A DNA stretch of 64,000 bases, from NCBI GenBank assembly GCA_963921825.1, contig OY997588.1, forward strand, positions 83,767,043 to 83,831,042, written 5' to 3'. Positions 42,970 to 54,085 of the stretch are shown here, in pieces (positions within the stretch are counted from its first letter, which is position 1; each line of letters opens with the position of its first letter). The stretch is from Erodium maritimum. Taxonomy: Eukaryota > Streptophyta > Magnoliopsida > Geraniales > Geraniaceae. The notes beneath the pieces were generated by a model. That model had not been told where the DNA came from, ran no database searches, and saw only the letters and a program-made list of their open reading frames with translations. The translations under genes were made by a program, and so were the position numbers.

Positions 42970-43150
42970 TATAGAATCGGGGGAGAAGTGATGAAAATGG
43001 ACAGATTTACCGTGGAAAACGATTGAAAGAATAGCATGACTCAGTGAATATGAAGACTGAACGAAGAAGAAAGGTGGGGAAAGGGCTAACCTTAAGGCAA
43101 GCGTGAACGCTGTTTTTTTTTTTTTTTAATGTTTTTCCAAATTACTAAAG

Positions 43151-43989
43151 TTAAAAAAAGTAAAGATGAGTCATGGACTTCACAACGATATCATTATTTG
43201 AAACTGAAAGGGATGGGTGAAATTTTACCATGGTTAGGGTCGGAAATTATACTAACGTTAAAAAAGATGACTCATACCCTTCCACACTTAATGTATTATT
43301 GTTTGAGACAAGATAATGAGGGGTGATTTCTCAACCATGGTTAATCTTGTACATAGCTTTGGGGACTATATTGATTGGTCCTGATTGAAGGCGGTAAATC
43401 TGAACAAGTAGACCAAAATCTAATAACTTATTAGTTTGGTTGAGTGGGGTCGTTTATCGAGTCTTAAACCAAAAAACGTATTGAAAATTTGATAATGGAG
43501 AGAAATTTTGGATCTCATAAAAATTTCTGATATGTTTTGATAAATAATGTTTCTCTTTATTTAGATTATATATATATATATAATTCGATCCTTACTTCTC
43601 CGTGGTTGATGGGAAATGACTCACAACACTGGTGGATTCTATGATAGTCGGGCTCATGATTGGGAGGCGGGTATGAGACCAAAATATAGAAGGCTCGTTA
43701 TCCTTGAGTGTGGAATGCCATTACCCCATATGCTACATGCCTCTAAGCTGGCGCCATTATTAATCTCACATCTTAGATAAAAGCTTTAGGCCGTCCTCAT
43801 CCTCTCCTTCGGGGTCAGGCGACTTGTCATGCAAGTATGGTCATTACCCTCATCTTGTTATAAGGATATCATTGTGGATGACATAATTTTTCAAGACATC
43901 TACCAATTGACATGAGACTTTATGTGTAGGTCTGACTCGGGCAAGGTATAGGAAGATCATAATGGTACCTTGCTAGGGTCTCGTATCCG
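43151..43989. other. no recognisable gene
   Basis: AT-rich with a short (TA)n run near 43567-43581. No domain seen. Confidence 0.4.
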
Positions 43990-44017
43990 ACCATGATAAA
44001 AGCACACGCCCGTAGCT

Positions 44018-44227
44018 ACAACGTTGGCGTTGGTCCGAGATCAGGGATGGTTCAAGGTAACTATCAGAGGTGACGCCCAAGCTATAATTCACTTGATCAT
44101 GGAGAAATCTACTCCTATGCCCCTTATTGAGGCCATTATTCAAGATGCAAGGGTCCTTCTATCTTTAATCGAGGATACCAAATTCATTTATGTAAATAAG
44201 CCATCGAACAAGTTTTTCGTTGGCTAG
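44018..44227 (+). pseudogene. RNase H fragment of a LINE
   Basis: A plus-strand frame reads LALVRDQGWFKVTIRGDAQA, IIHLIMEKSTPMPLIEAIIQ, then LIEDTKFIYVNKPSNKF. This matches the C-terminal half of plant-type RNase H domains (the GDAQ or SDAQ block, then a strand ending 'V-x-R-x-x-N-x-x-A'). It is about 65 codons long and lacks upstream domains; the final 'N-x-x-A-H' is altered. A fragment of a LINE RNase H is more likely than a host gene. Confidence 0.55.
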
Positions 44228-44883
44228 TCAGGGAAGTATGTTCCATGCCTACCCACCCGTGGTTTGGTGCACACCATCAGATGCACTTTCTTGTGTTAGT
44301 ACTGTAGGAAATTAATAACTACCCATTTTAGCTAGAAAATGTATTTTTTTACAGTCCCTCTTTTTAAGCCAATTATGCATAAACATATACGGGTTCATAA
44401 CTATTGATAACAAATTAATAAAAATAAAGATCGGTAATAAATCGTTGTTAATAAATATTCATTCAGTGGATTAGAATTTAGAACAACCACCTCTAACGAA
44501 AGCTCCTCTTTAAATCTAGCATGTGTCCCGAGCTCAACGATTACCCCTCTTTACCAAACGATGTTTTATCGCAATCATCCTTAGGATGCTACAAAAAAGT
44601 GATATTTTGTTGGTGCTGACTTGATTTTTATTTTTGGAAGCTCCAAAACATGAGCTTGGTCGACCTAATTTTTGAGACACAACAAGAAATAACACATGAA
44701 TTTTCTGATAGTTGTGTCGTTTCTCTAGTCATCCATGAGAAATATTCCTTAGCTAATAAAAGATGAGCGTAATTTTCCCTTCCACAATAATGTTGTGTTG
44801 TTGAGTGAACTTCTCATCAATTTAAGGGTACAATCGGTAATTGGTGTGCTTTTCCAATGTGAGCATATAGTAGAAGTGTTTGG
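44228..44883. other. no recognisable gene
   Basis: AT-rich sequence without an open frame of interest. Confidence 0.4.
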
Positions 44884-45686
44884 TGAGAGCACTACAACGT
44901 GTGAACCAAGTCCCGACCCACGAATCGTGACTCGCGTTTTAGTGGGTCGCGAGTCGCGGTGCGCAAGCTCTGGCGTGCGTTAAATGTGGCTCCGACCCAC
45001 TAAAACGTAGGTCGTTGAGTCATGTGCCGAACTGCGAGTCACAATTGTGAGTCGCTGGTGCGCGGTTCGCGAGTCATCCATGCGCCAATCACCTGTTAAC
45101 ACGTGGTGTCCAAGAGAAAAAAATTCGGACCGTTTCTTCAACAATCCAATAATGGATTTTTTTATTATTAAAATAAATACAAAAAAAAACAAATTACCCA
45201 CCTATAAATATCCCCTATCCCATTCATCAAACCACGAATATTTCTCTCAATTTTCTCTCAACTTTCACTCTCAAATTATCCATTCTCTATCTTAAAAATT
45301 CGACCAAAAATGTCTGAAGACTCGACTCAACCGCCGTCTTCATCGGAGCAACAAGATTACACGCTGAAGCAAGTCAATCCGGCTGATCAGGAACACATCT
45401 CAAGTAGGTGGCTTTCAATATATGTTGAACTAATTTACTTTTAGCTAATTTATTTTTTATTAATTAATTTTATCAATTTTATTTAGCATTTACCGTTTTT
45501 ATAAATCAAAATTTAATAAATTCAGTATAATATCAATTCAACATCCAGTCAGCATCCACTCAACTCATGAATCCCATACATGAGTCTCACAGTGTGGAAC
45601 ACAGCTCAATTTAAGGGGCTCAATTCACAATTATGTACAGTCAGCACATGAGTCTCATATGTGAGTCCTTTCATTGCACATGCTCT
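44884..45686 (+). mobile_element. possible Harbinger-like deletion derivative
   Basis: It begins GAGAGCACTACAACGTGTGA and ends TTTCATTGCACATGCTCTGA; the complement of the end (TCAGAGCATGTGCAATGA) resembles the start, an imperfect terminus of the GAGAGCATxTCCAA type. A GC-rich stretch (44910-45090) is full of inverted GACCCAC/GTGGGTC and GCGAGTC/GACTCGC motifs. A TATAAATA box (45203-45210) precedes an ATG at 45310. The TSD was not resolved and no transposase catalytic block remains. Confidence 0.3.
45310..45444 (+). CDS. short first exon or orphan ORF
   Basis: ATG at 45310, 100 bp after a TATA box, gives 44 codons: MSEDSTQPPSSSEQQDYTLK, then QVNPADQEHISSRW, and a stop at 45442-45444. A possible splice donor (AAG|GTAGG style) lies at about 45404, so this could be a truncated first exon. 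The acidic Ser/Gln-rich start is like many plant transposase N-termini, but no family can be named. Confidence 0.25.
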   Translation: MSEDSTQPPSSSEQQDYTLKQVNPADQEHISSRWLSIYVELIYF

Positions 45687-46512
45687 GAGGTGATGGTTCT
45701 GTCGATCCTTCCATATGCCTCAAATAGAAGAACTTTGTGAAATGATAGATCTAGTTGATAATCCTCTATTGCCTCCTCTCCAGGTTACTACCCATGCCTT
45801 TTCAACTAACCATATAACTACTCAAACCGTTCTTTAAATTTTCTTGATTCTACCATAACTCCATTTTCTAATACCAATACGTTAGAAGCCGAGTTATGAG
45901 TTCGATTAATAAAAATGAATGTCTATATAACTTTCAGAGGTATTTTGATATATTTGTTAGATGCTCGTTAGCTCATAAGGTACCATATAGAATAAATAAA
46001 TAAATATTTAGTATAAATAAAATAGGGTATCGAATTAAGCTTTAAAAGTATCAATAAGCGAATAATGAGTGAGAGTAAATTGAGGCCCCTTACTAGTTTC
46101 CTTAAGATTTCTTACTATGCGTATGACAACGGTCTCTCAAATTACAATGATTTCGTGAGCAAGTAGTCTTGTTTCAAAAGGTTCTCGGCTAAGGGTAAAA
46201 GAGGAAATGTGTGGGGGAGTGAACCCCACAATTTCTTCCCCATATTGATCATGGCCATAACCGAGTTATTACTATGTCAACCCATTTCAAATATGAAGTT
46301 TTAAAATCGTTTATAATTCTTTTAAAAACATTTTCCCAACAATATTTTCCTTAACCCATAACAATGTCAAGAGGTTGACTCCCACCTGAATTCGTCCAAT
46401 TGGAAATTAAACGTGTCAACGAATTTGAAAGAAACAATCAATTGTTGCACCAACGATCGAATTTCGTATAATTTTATTTTTAATACTGTAATTTTGAGGA
46501 AAAAGTTTCTTA

Positions 46513-46543
<31 letters not shown>

Positions 46544-46545
46544 TA
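45687..46545. other. no recognisable gene
   Basis: AT-rich. A (TA)n microsatellite lies at 46518-46542 immediately before a LINE-like insertion. Confidence 0.4.
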
Positions 46546-46563
46546 TTTACTCAATCCACAATA

Positions 46564-48302
46564 AAAAAAATGTTACAGTTTCGGCAGTAAAAAATCCTAA
46601 TTGTTCTCTCTTTGTGCCCTAATTGTTTTCCACCACCCTCCTCCTCCAATCAAGCACTCTTACCGTCCTCCTCCTCTAATCAAGTGCTCGCAGCGCCTGC
46701 TCCCATCGCATCAGTGAGAATGGCATGCCCCCACTACAACTGGGTCCCCTACCTTGTCCGCCCATGCATTTCACGGAACCATCACGTGGGAGGAAGCCCT
46801 TCTAAAGGCCTTCTGTCCAGACATCACCAATATCGTCTCCTACATCATACCCCACACCTCCTTGCCTCGAACCGATATTCCAGCCATGTCGCCTCAACCA
46901 CCCCCACGACCTCCGCAGGATGTCGTTTGTCCTCAACGAACCATGCAAAAGCCCACGCCGATGCCACAACATAGGTACTCTCCTCTGATGGCTCCTATGT
47001 CGCCTACCGCTCCTCCAACTCACTCGTCTCCGCTGGTGGCCCTTTCTCTGTTGGTGTGCACCCAAATTTCTACAGGGATGACGTCTCAGGCCGTGTTGTC
47101 AACGGTACGGGGACTCAGGATGAGGAATCCTCCCCCCAAGGGAGAAGCCACAAGAAACCCAGGTCGTGGTAGGATTGCCGGCGATCTAGCCACGTCCTTC
47201 TCTCCCTATCAAGTTGGCCAGATCTTTAGTCCCTACCGAATCGGGATCTACCCTCCCATATTTTCTATAGAAGTAGTGGGGACGATATCCATGAAAGTCT
47301 GCACTTGTACGATACAGGGGATGGACAACCCCATAGGCCTCGCTTCGACTCCATGGTCCGACCAATTTGCGGGACATGATCCCCCTCATGCCTTGTTTGC
47401 TCCACCGTCATAGAGATGAGTTCCTCCGGGAAAGGACGAGGACAATGTCGCCACACAACGAAAGAAGTGCACTGCTACATATGGGGGGTGTCTGAGGTAT
47501 CTCTCCCAAGACCTTTGAAGAAGAACGGGTCCCTGTGCTCTAAGGATGTTCCAACTCCTTCCTCGTGACTAGTGCCACATATTCAGTTGAGGTTCACTGT
47601 CCTGCCTCAGTCTCCATAACTAGTTGGGACTTCCAATCCAACTTGGGACACTCTCCATTTATGGGAAACAAAGAAGGGTCTGGTGACGTCCGCCGTCCTA
47701 CCTAACCTGTGAGTAGGCAGGACTATAACCATTGATTCTCCAATAGGGTATCTAGGGTTTATCCTGGGAGAAAAGAGGCTGACGACAACCACCTCCTACA
47801 AGAAGATCGGGGAGGATGGGCTGGAAGGAATGCACGTGAGGGTTGAAAACAGCCCCACCAGGAGCCATGAGAACATCCTGCAACGGGTTTCCTTGGAGGA
47901 TTGGCAGCCCACCTTATTCCGAGGCCCCTTCACCATGTCATGTGATCCCTCCCCATATCAAGCGTGTCCCCCAGTAGTTTAGAGGTCCCTTTTGGAGGAT
48001 CCACAAGTTTCTATGCTATTATGGTTGGCCTCAGGTTGAGCCGGATGTGGTTTTCATTTTAGGTCTAGTTAAGTTTTTTAGTTTTAGTTGCATGTGTCTT
48101 ACTTTTATGTTCGTTTGAATTATTTAGTTTAGTTTTATAGCCACTTGGTCCAGGTTGTGGGATATTCTAAAACCCGTATATGCCTCAGGTTCTTTTAGAG
48201 GATCAGTTGTAGTTTGTTTGAGGATGTACTATTATCCCGCTATTCTTCTTTCTGTTCTATTTCATTTGAATTGATAAAATTTTCTTCTTACGTTCAATTT
48301 TT
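46564..48302 (+). mobile_element. ORF2-less LINE-like element with 18-bp TSD
   Basis: Flanking 18-mers TTTACTCAATCCACAATA (46546-46563) and TTTACTCAATCCATAATA (48303-48320) match at 17 positions. The 1.74-kb body starts with a Pro/Ser-rich plus-strand frame (46754-47413, AFHGTITWEEALLKAFCPDI) and ends in an AT-rich 3' region (GTTCTATTTCATTTGAATTG then ATAAAATTTTCTTCTTACG), typical of plant LINE 3' ends but with almost no A-tail left. No endonuclease, RT or RNase H is seen. The frame has no RRM or DUF4283 core I can confirm. Confidence 0.65.
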
Positions 48303-48320
48303 TTTACTCAATCCATAATA

Positions 48321-49225
48321 CATTTCAGTTGATTTCTCTCAATTTCAGTTTTCACTCGAATTCTCTCTCAATTCCTTCTCATACATGCTTAGAAACAACC
48401 GTAGTCGTGGCTTGTTCACCCATGTGTTGAACCGTAACGAATATCTAGTCGAATATGATTTTAAACTATCCTTAGATGAGTACACCAAAGTTCCTTATTC
48501 ACAACCGTTCGAGGAAGAGCAGTACGAGGTCTTTCAAAATCTGGTACCTTATCGAAGAAGAAACGATCATGTCAGAGAAATGTAGAGCGGTATGCCATCC
48601 TACTCATCGTAGTCGGACCTTTTCAGTGCTACCCTATAACCACTTGCTCATACTAAGGTCTAAGAACCAACACAGAAAAATGTAACATTTAAGTGTTCAA
48701 AGACAAAGGTGGGACAAGTAGGAAGGTGAGCGACTTACTACTTGTTGGCTTCATAACTCAATTAACTCGTACCAAGCAAAATGTGAAGATTGGCGATGGT
48801 TTTCGAATGGACATGCATGTGGAATACTATGATGGCATGGCCATAAAGGAGGAATTTCAGAGTACCTCCAAACAATTCAAGGATCGTTAGTCCAAGATCA
48901 ACAACAGGGTGAAGAAATTCCACGAGTCCTAGGATATTTGTAGAAATATCTACATTAGTGGCCAGTCTGATAGCCAACTTTATGCCAAGGTGGAGTATGA
49001 GTATCAATGCAAAAAAATTACAAGGTTGGACGCATCCGGTTCATATAGTTCACCCTAACGAACAGATCCACATATCATAAATATTCTCATCTTGAATATA
49101 CCGTAAAAACCCGCTGCTGACCCATTCCATCAGCAAGAGTCCATCCACAATGGAATAAAATGGGGAAAATGAAAGAAAAAGAGTAAATAGTTTATGCATC
49201 AACGACCTTTGTCTAGACAAACATA
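48321..49225. other. unassigned; one 66-codon frame
   Basis: A plus-strand frame at 48385-48585 (MLRNNRSRGLFTHVLNRNEY ... PYRRRNDHVREM) follows a CT-rich leader (CTCTCAATTTCAGTTTTCAC) like the leader before 45310. No domain is recognised. It may be a fragment of a DNA transposon or a host gene. Confidence 0.3.
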
Positions 49226-51194
49226 CGTGCATTTTTTTTATCAAAAAAAGAAAGTTTATTAATCACGTTCTTTAAAATAAAGAAACATGATAATAGTATT
49301 TCCTCTCAGGATAACAGAGTATGAGCATTATTGCATGAAACCTCAACTAACAAGTAAACATGTAAGAACCACTCCCGGTCAACGCCAGTCAAATCAGCGA
49401 AAAACAGAAAAATTTAAAAATTTTAGACAGACACTTAAATGAACCTAAATTTGACCCCTAGGGTCATACCAGACTTAAGTTGACACGATATCGACCAAGG
49501 TGAGTTCCGGGGGACTCAGGGAAACTTTCTGACCAATTTGGGAAATGTTGACTTTTCGCTGGAAAAGTCAACCGAGCGACGTTTTGGTCCGTTCGAGGCC
49601 CGTTTTGGATCCAAAAAGTTTAGCCGTCGTCACAGCGGTCTTAGTTGAGCCGTTTCCTTGTAGCCCGTGAAGTTTCGTAATTTCTTGGAAAAAGTGCTCG
49701 TTCGGGGCCCGAGACGTCCAAATTTCGCGAATCTGATTGGAAAATATCTAGGAGATATTTTTCAAAAAGGTGTGAGACCCACTTGCCACATGTCAATTAT
49801 GTGGTGGTGTTAGGTTTTAGGACAAGACAAGGAAGACTCCACCTATAGGGGGGTTCGGCCATGTGGTTTAAAAAAGAGAAAGGGTGGAGTTTTAGAAAGA
49901 GAAAGAAGAGAGAAGGAGAAGAGAGAAAAGAGAGGGAGTTTCTAGGGTTTGCCACTATTCCCGATCATCAAACCGTTGGATCATCTCAAGGATAGAAGAG
50001 TCGAACTCCCATCGACATTCTCTACGGTGAGCGTCTAACCGAATTTCGTTTTGTTAAGTTTGATGGTTAGGGTTTGGGTTAAAACTAGTAGTTTTGGTTG
50101 AGTTGAGGTGTGGGGTTCGTTGGAGACGTTTTGGAGCGATTATTGGACGTTTTCCGGTGACCGGAGGCTAGGGGGAGCTCCGGCCACCGTGTAGGGTGGC
50201 TGGCCGGCCTTGTGAGGTGGCTGGCCGGATCTAGGACCGGCCACCACCATGGTGGACCGGCCCCAAACCGGCCCTAGCCACCCACGGCCAAAGAGGCTCG
50301 GGTGTGGCCCACACGCTCGGGTATCGGGTTTACGTGTTCGGGTGGTTTAGAACGCTCCCCAAGTAATTAATCCACACCGGATCGAAATTTGGAATTAAAT
50401 TGTAAAAGTTGTAATTGACGGCTTTAAAAACTTTAAACGCGAATTAAATTACTCGGAAGTAGGAATTTGATTCCGTTGAGTGCTTAGGAACCCTTGAATT
50501 ATTCTAAGACCGTAGAAACGAAAACGGGAATTTTCGGAGCCCCAGAAGGACGTTTTCCAATCCCGGGCAGATTCGCCGGGTCGGGCGAAACGGGCCTTTC
50601 CGGGTCCATTATCGACAATGTCGAGTAATTGGGAAGTTTGGGAGTGATCGACATTGTCGGAGTTACTTTTGGGCGTCAAGTTTATTAAAATTCAGTTTAT
50701 GCCTGCAAGCTTAAAAGTGTTTAAAATTGTGTTCTTATTAGATCGTGCCACCGATAGAGGAAAGGGAAAGCTAGGCGAGTGATCGAGATCACGCCGGAGC
50801 TTGTTTGTGAGCTTTTGGAGAAAGCATACGAGGTAGGGAAAAGTAGCCGGATCTCGGCCCTGACTAGGGAAAGTTAACAGTAGAAATGCATGTGACACTT
50901 GGGTGTCGTGGGTTACATAAGTTTATCGAATATTAGGAAGGCAGGCGACACCGGGTGGTGTCGTATGATACGGGAACGTATCGAACAATAGAAATACATG
51001 TGACACTTAGTGGTGTCGTAGGAGTAGTTGTAAAACCCGCTTCGCTTTCAAAAGTGTATTAAATTGCAACCCGGAAACCTTAAGGTAGGTTTTTGAAACG
51101 AGTGCAAAAAAAAAAAAAAAATTAAAAGGCTGGACCGGGCGGGCCAGACCCGGCCCAAGCTATAGACCCGGCCCACTGCTACAGGCCCGGCCCA

Positions 51195-51219
51195 AATCCA
51201 ACCTATATAAGGTTGGATT
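51195..51219 (+). promoter_or_regulatory. TATA box inside an inverted repeat (LTR B)
   Basis: TATATAAG (51203-51210) lies at the centre of AATCCAACC ... GGTTGGATT, a 9-bp perfect inverted repeat. The next 300 bp are strongly C/T-rich with CCCTAACCCTCTCC, typical of plant transcribed leaders. This is the probable promoter of the parental element. Confidence 0.6.
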
Positions 51220-52499
51220 AGGGTTCTGAAACCCTAACCCTCTCCCTCTCTTCTTCTCCTTCAGCCGCCCCTCACCCTCGTCGTCCTCTCTGCTTCGCCG
51301 TCCGATCGCCATCACCGGCCACACCTCGCATCGCCGGCCACCGCTCCCGAGTCCGGCCACCACCCTCTCCCTCGCCTCCTCTCCCTTCCCTCACTCCGTC
51401 TTCGACTTCTTCGAAACCCCATCCCCGACCTCCTTCTTCTTCGCCCTAACCAGATCCGGCCACCACTCCCTCTCCCGTCTCCAGCTCCGGCGACCCTCAC
51501 CTCCGTCCACCCTCACCTCCCACGTCCGACCCTCCTCCCTCGTTCTTCAACCTCTCTCCCTCTCTCCTTCGATCCACGCAGCCCCGACCACGCCGCCTCC
51601 ATCTCCGGCCAACGCACCAGCTCCGACTCCCTCATCTCCGGCCACCACCGAGCCCGTCACCGTCCCTCCGTCCTCACTCAGTCTCGAGCCTAATTCATTT
51701 TGGGCTCAAAGATCGGAATAGAATCAGATTTGAAATAAAAAGGGAATTTGTTTTAAAATAAAAACCGTTCTGTCGTGAAAAAGGGTTATTAATCGGTTTT
51801 GGGAACGACTCTGGAACTCTGGGTAAAATGGACTGCTTTTCGGGTTTAAAAAGGAACAAGAGCGGACCGCTGAATCGGACCTCGGGATTCGTGCGTTGGG
51901 ACCGTGCCTCGCATGCACCGGTTTCGGTGCTCGGGTACTCAAACCCGATTCGCTGTGACCCCGTTTTTATCCCGCTCGAGTTTAAGGGACAACTGTCAGT
52001 TCTAAACTAGACTAATCGTAACCTTTAGTTTAACGGTGGAACCGTTATTAATCTATGGCTTTCGTGTTCTCTTTAGAGTCCGGCTTCGATCGAAGTGAAG
52101 CTCGGGGGTAGCGAGCCAGAACGTCAGCAGCTAGGAAGCGTAGCGGTTGCTCTTCAGTTGAGGTAGGGAAAAGTAGCCGGATCTCGGCCCTGACTGGGGA
52201 AAGTTAACAGTAGAATTGCATGTGACACCGGGGTGTCGTGGGTTGAATAGGTTTATTTAAATATTAGAAAAGCATGATACGGGATTGTAGCGTTTATTAG
52301 AAATGCATGTTACGGGAACTTAGTAATTATTGGAAAGACATGTGACACTTAGTAGTGTCGTAGGATCAGAGAACTTATCGATAATTTTTTTACTGGAGGC
52401 ATATGACCATGCCCGGAGGTTGTTTGTGAAACTAGCGATCTTAGGACTGTTAGAGGCATCGTCTATGCCGGAGGTCGTTGTGCGTTATTTATTGTTGAG

Positions 52500-52750
52500 T
52501 TTGGGTGGCCATGAGAGCCCGTGTAGTTAAATTGGTGTCTTGGGTGGCCGTGAGTGCCGTGGGGTTGTTGAACCCGAGTCTTGACCGTTTGTGTGTCTTG
52601 AAAGGCCGTGAGTGCCCGTGGGGCTGTTGAGCCGTGAAATACTGTTGGTGTGTCTGGGAGGCCGTGAGTGCCTGTGGGGCTGTTGAGTCCGCGTTTTTGG
52701 GTTGATATCTTGGGTGGCCATGAGTGCCTGTGGAGTGTTGAACCTGTGTT
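52500..52750 (+). repeat. minisatellite in LTR B, five units
   Basis: Units of about 50-58 bp starting GTCTTGGGTGGCC(A/G)TGAG and followed by GGGGTTGTTGAACC-type sequence. Same family as the array in LTR A. Confidence 0.85.
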
Positions 52751-53676
52751 TTTGCTGTTTGTTGAACTGTGATTGTGTTTGTGATTGTGGTTACCTGAGG
52801 TTGTGGGCCCGCTTCATTAAACGGGGGTCCTCGATCACACGCGTCTGCACGTTCAGACGAGGTAGGGGGCCCGCCTGTCAGTAAAGGGGTCCTGGCCGCG
52901 CGTGTGTGGTTCGGTGGTTGTGAGTGTGATAGGTTGACAGTCTGATCCAACTTTGTGTCGAGGAAATGCGACAGGTCGACCGCCTGACCACGTCTATGAT
53001 CGGTAAAGGGCGCGAGGGAGGTTACTGAGCAGCTGGTTTGCGATCCTTTGTGATCTTGTTTGGTGTGCGATCCTTGTGATCTTGTTTGGTGTTGCGTAGT
53101 TCCTTGAGTCCTTGGAAGAGGTCGTGATCGTTGTGTCGTGTCTACTTACGTGTTTGAGTGTCGAGTCGTTCGAGGAAGGTCACCGTGGGTGTTTGTCAGT
53201 CAGAGTACTTGGGTTGGGGACAGTGATCCCCGGGGTTGAGTTGTTGTTGGTGTTACCGGCATTGTCTGCTAATTATGCCGTAGTCAGTCTGTTATCCGTG
53301 GTGGTGAGCGAACGCTCACCCCTAGCTGCTTTTCCTACAGGTACTGTTCGTGGGACGGACTAGGTGAGCTCGCGAAGCTTGTGGAGCTAGGAGCGGAGCC
53401 CGAGTTTTTACTTTTGGTCTAGCGACGGATACCTCGCCCTTTTGTCCGCTTGTGGGACGTTGTATTTTGGGTTGTACTTATCTTTTGTTGAACTAAACTG
53501 TTATTGTAAAGTGTTTTAATGGAAATGTTTTCAACGTGTTTTCTTATTCTAAACGTTCGCGTCCCGAGTTCGGTTTACTGAAATTGGGGCGTGACAGCAG
53601 TGAACATATTGATATTAGAAACATTGGAGGCATCTGTTTATGCCCGGAGGTTGATTGTTTAGTTTGTGTCTTGGGT

Positions 53677-54085
53677 GACCATGAGAGCCCGTACTTTACT
53701 GTTGGTGTGTCTTGGGTGGCCATGAGTGCCCGTGGGGTTGTTGAGCCCGTGTCTTTACTGTTTGTGTCTTGGGCGGCCATGAGAGCCCGTATTTTACTGT
53801 TGGTGTCTTGGGTGGCCATGAGTGCCCGTGGGGTTGTTAAACCAGTATTTTACTGTTGGTGTGTCTTGGGTGGCCATGAGTGCCCGTGGGGTTGTTAAAA
53901 CCGTATTTTAATGTTGGTGTGTCTTGGGTGGCCATGAGTGCCCGTGGGGTTGTTGAACCAGTATTTTACTGTTGGTGTGTCTTGGGTGGCCATGAGTGCC
54001 CGTAGGGTTGTTGAGCCCGTGTTTTACTGTTGGTGTCTTGGGTGGCCATGAGTGCCTGTGGAGTGTTGAACCTGTGTTGTTGCTG
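53677..54085 (+). repeat. minisatellite in LTR A, eight units
   Basis: Eight units, of about 40 or 56-58 bp, start GTCTTGGGTGGCCATGAGTG; three consecutive 58-bp units are almost identical. Expansion by replication slippage or unequal exchange explains the different copy number from LTR B. Confidence 0.9.

Larger units (their letters stand above)
40505..43137 (-). mobile_element. ORF2-less LINE with DUF4283 ORF1 and TSD
   Basis: A minus-strand insertion with its A-tail as the T-run at 40505-40512, flanked by CAAATTACTAAAG at 40492-40504 and 43138-43150 (13 bp, or 15 counting TT). The 2.6-kb body holds only ORF1 and a long 3' region: no endonuclease, RT or RNase H is seen between ORF1 (ending about 41680) and the tail. 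It contains a 23-base G run (41508-41530) and a 60-bp tandem repeat at the ORF1 start. The intact TSD with both ends present argues for trans-mobilisation by an ORF2-bearing LINE. Confidence 0.88.
51029..53596 (+). mobile_element. Tekay-like solo LTR 'B' (inner)
   Basis: A 2,568-bp unit that starts TGTAAAACCCGCTTCGC and ends TTGGGGCGTGACA, flanked by GTAGT (51024-51028) and GCAGT (53597-53601), one mismatch. Its 3' half is homologous to the 3' half of LTR A: the block GAGGTAGGGAAAAGTAGCCG occurs at about 50829 in A and 52160 in B. Its 5' half is different and holds a TATA box inside an inverted repeat and a CT-rich leader. It entered A just after the shared GTGTCGTAGG motif. Confidence 0.82.

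Noticed and set aside
46518..46542. (TA)n microsatellite as functional element
   Set aside because: An ordinary dinucleotide run next to an insertion; nothing further supports a role.
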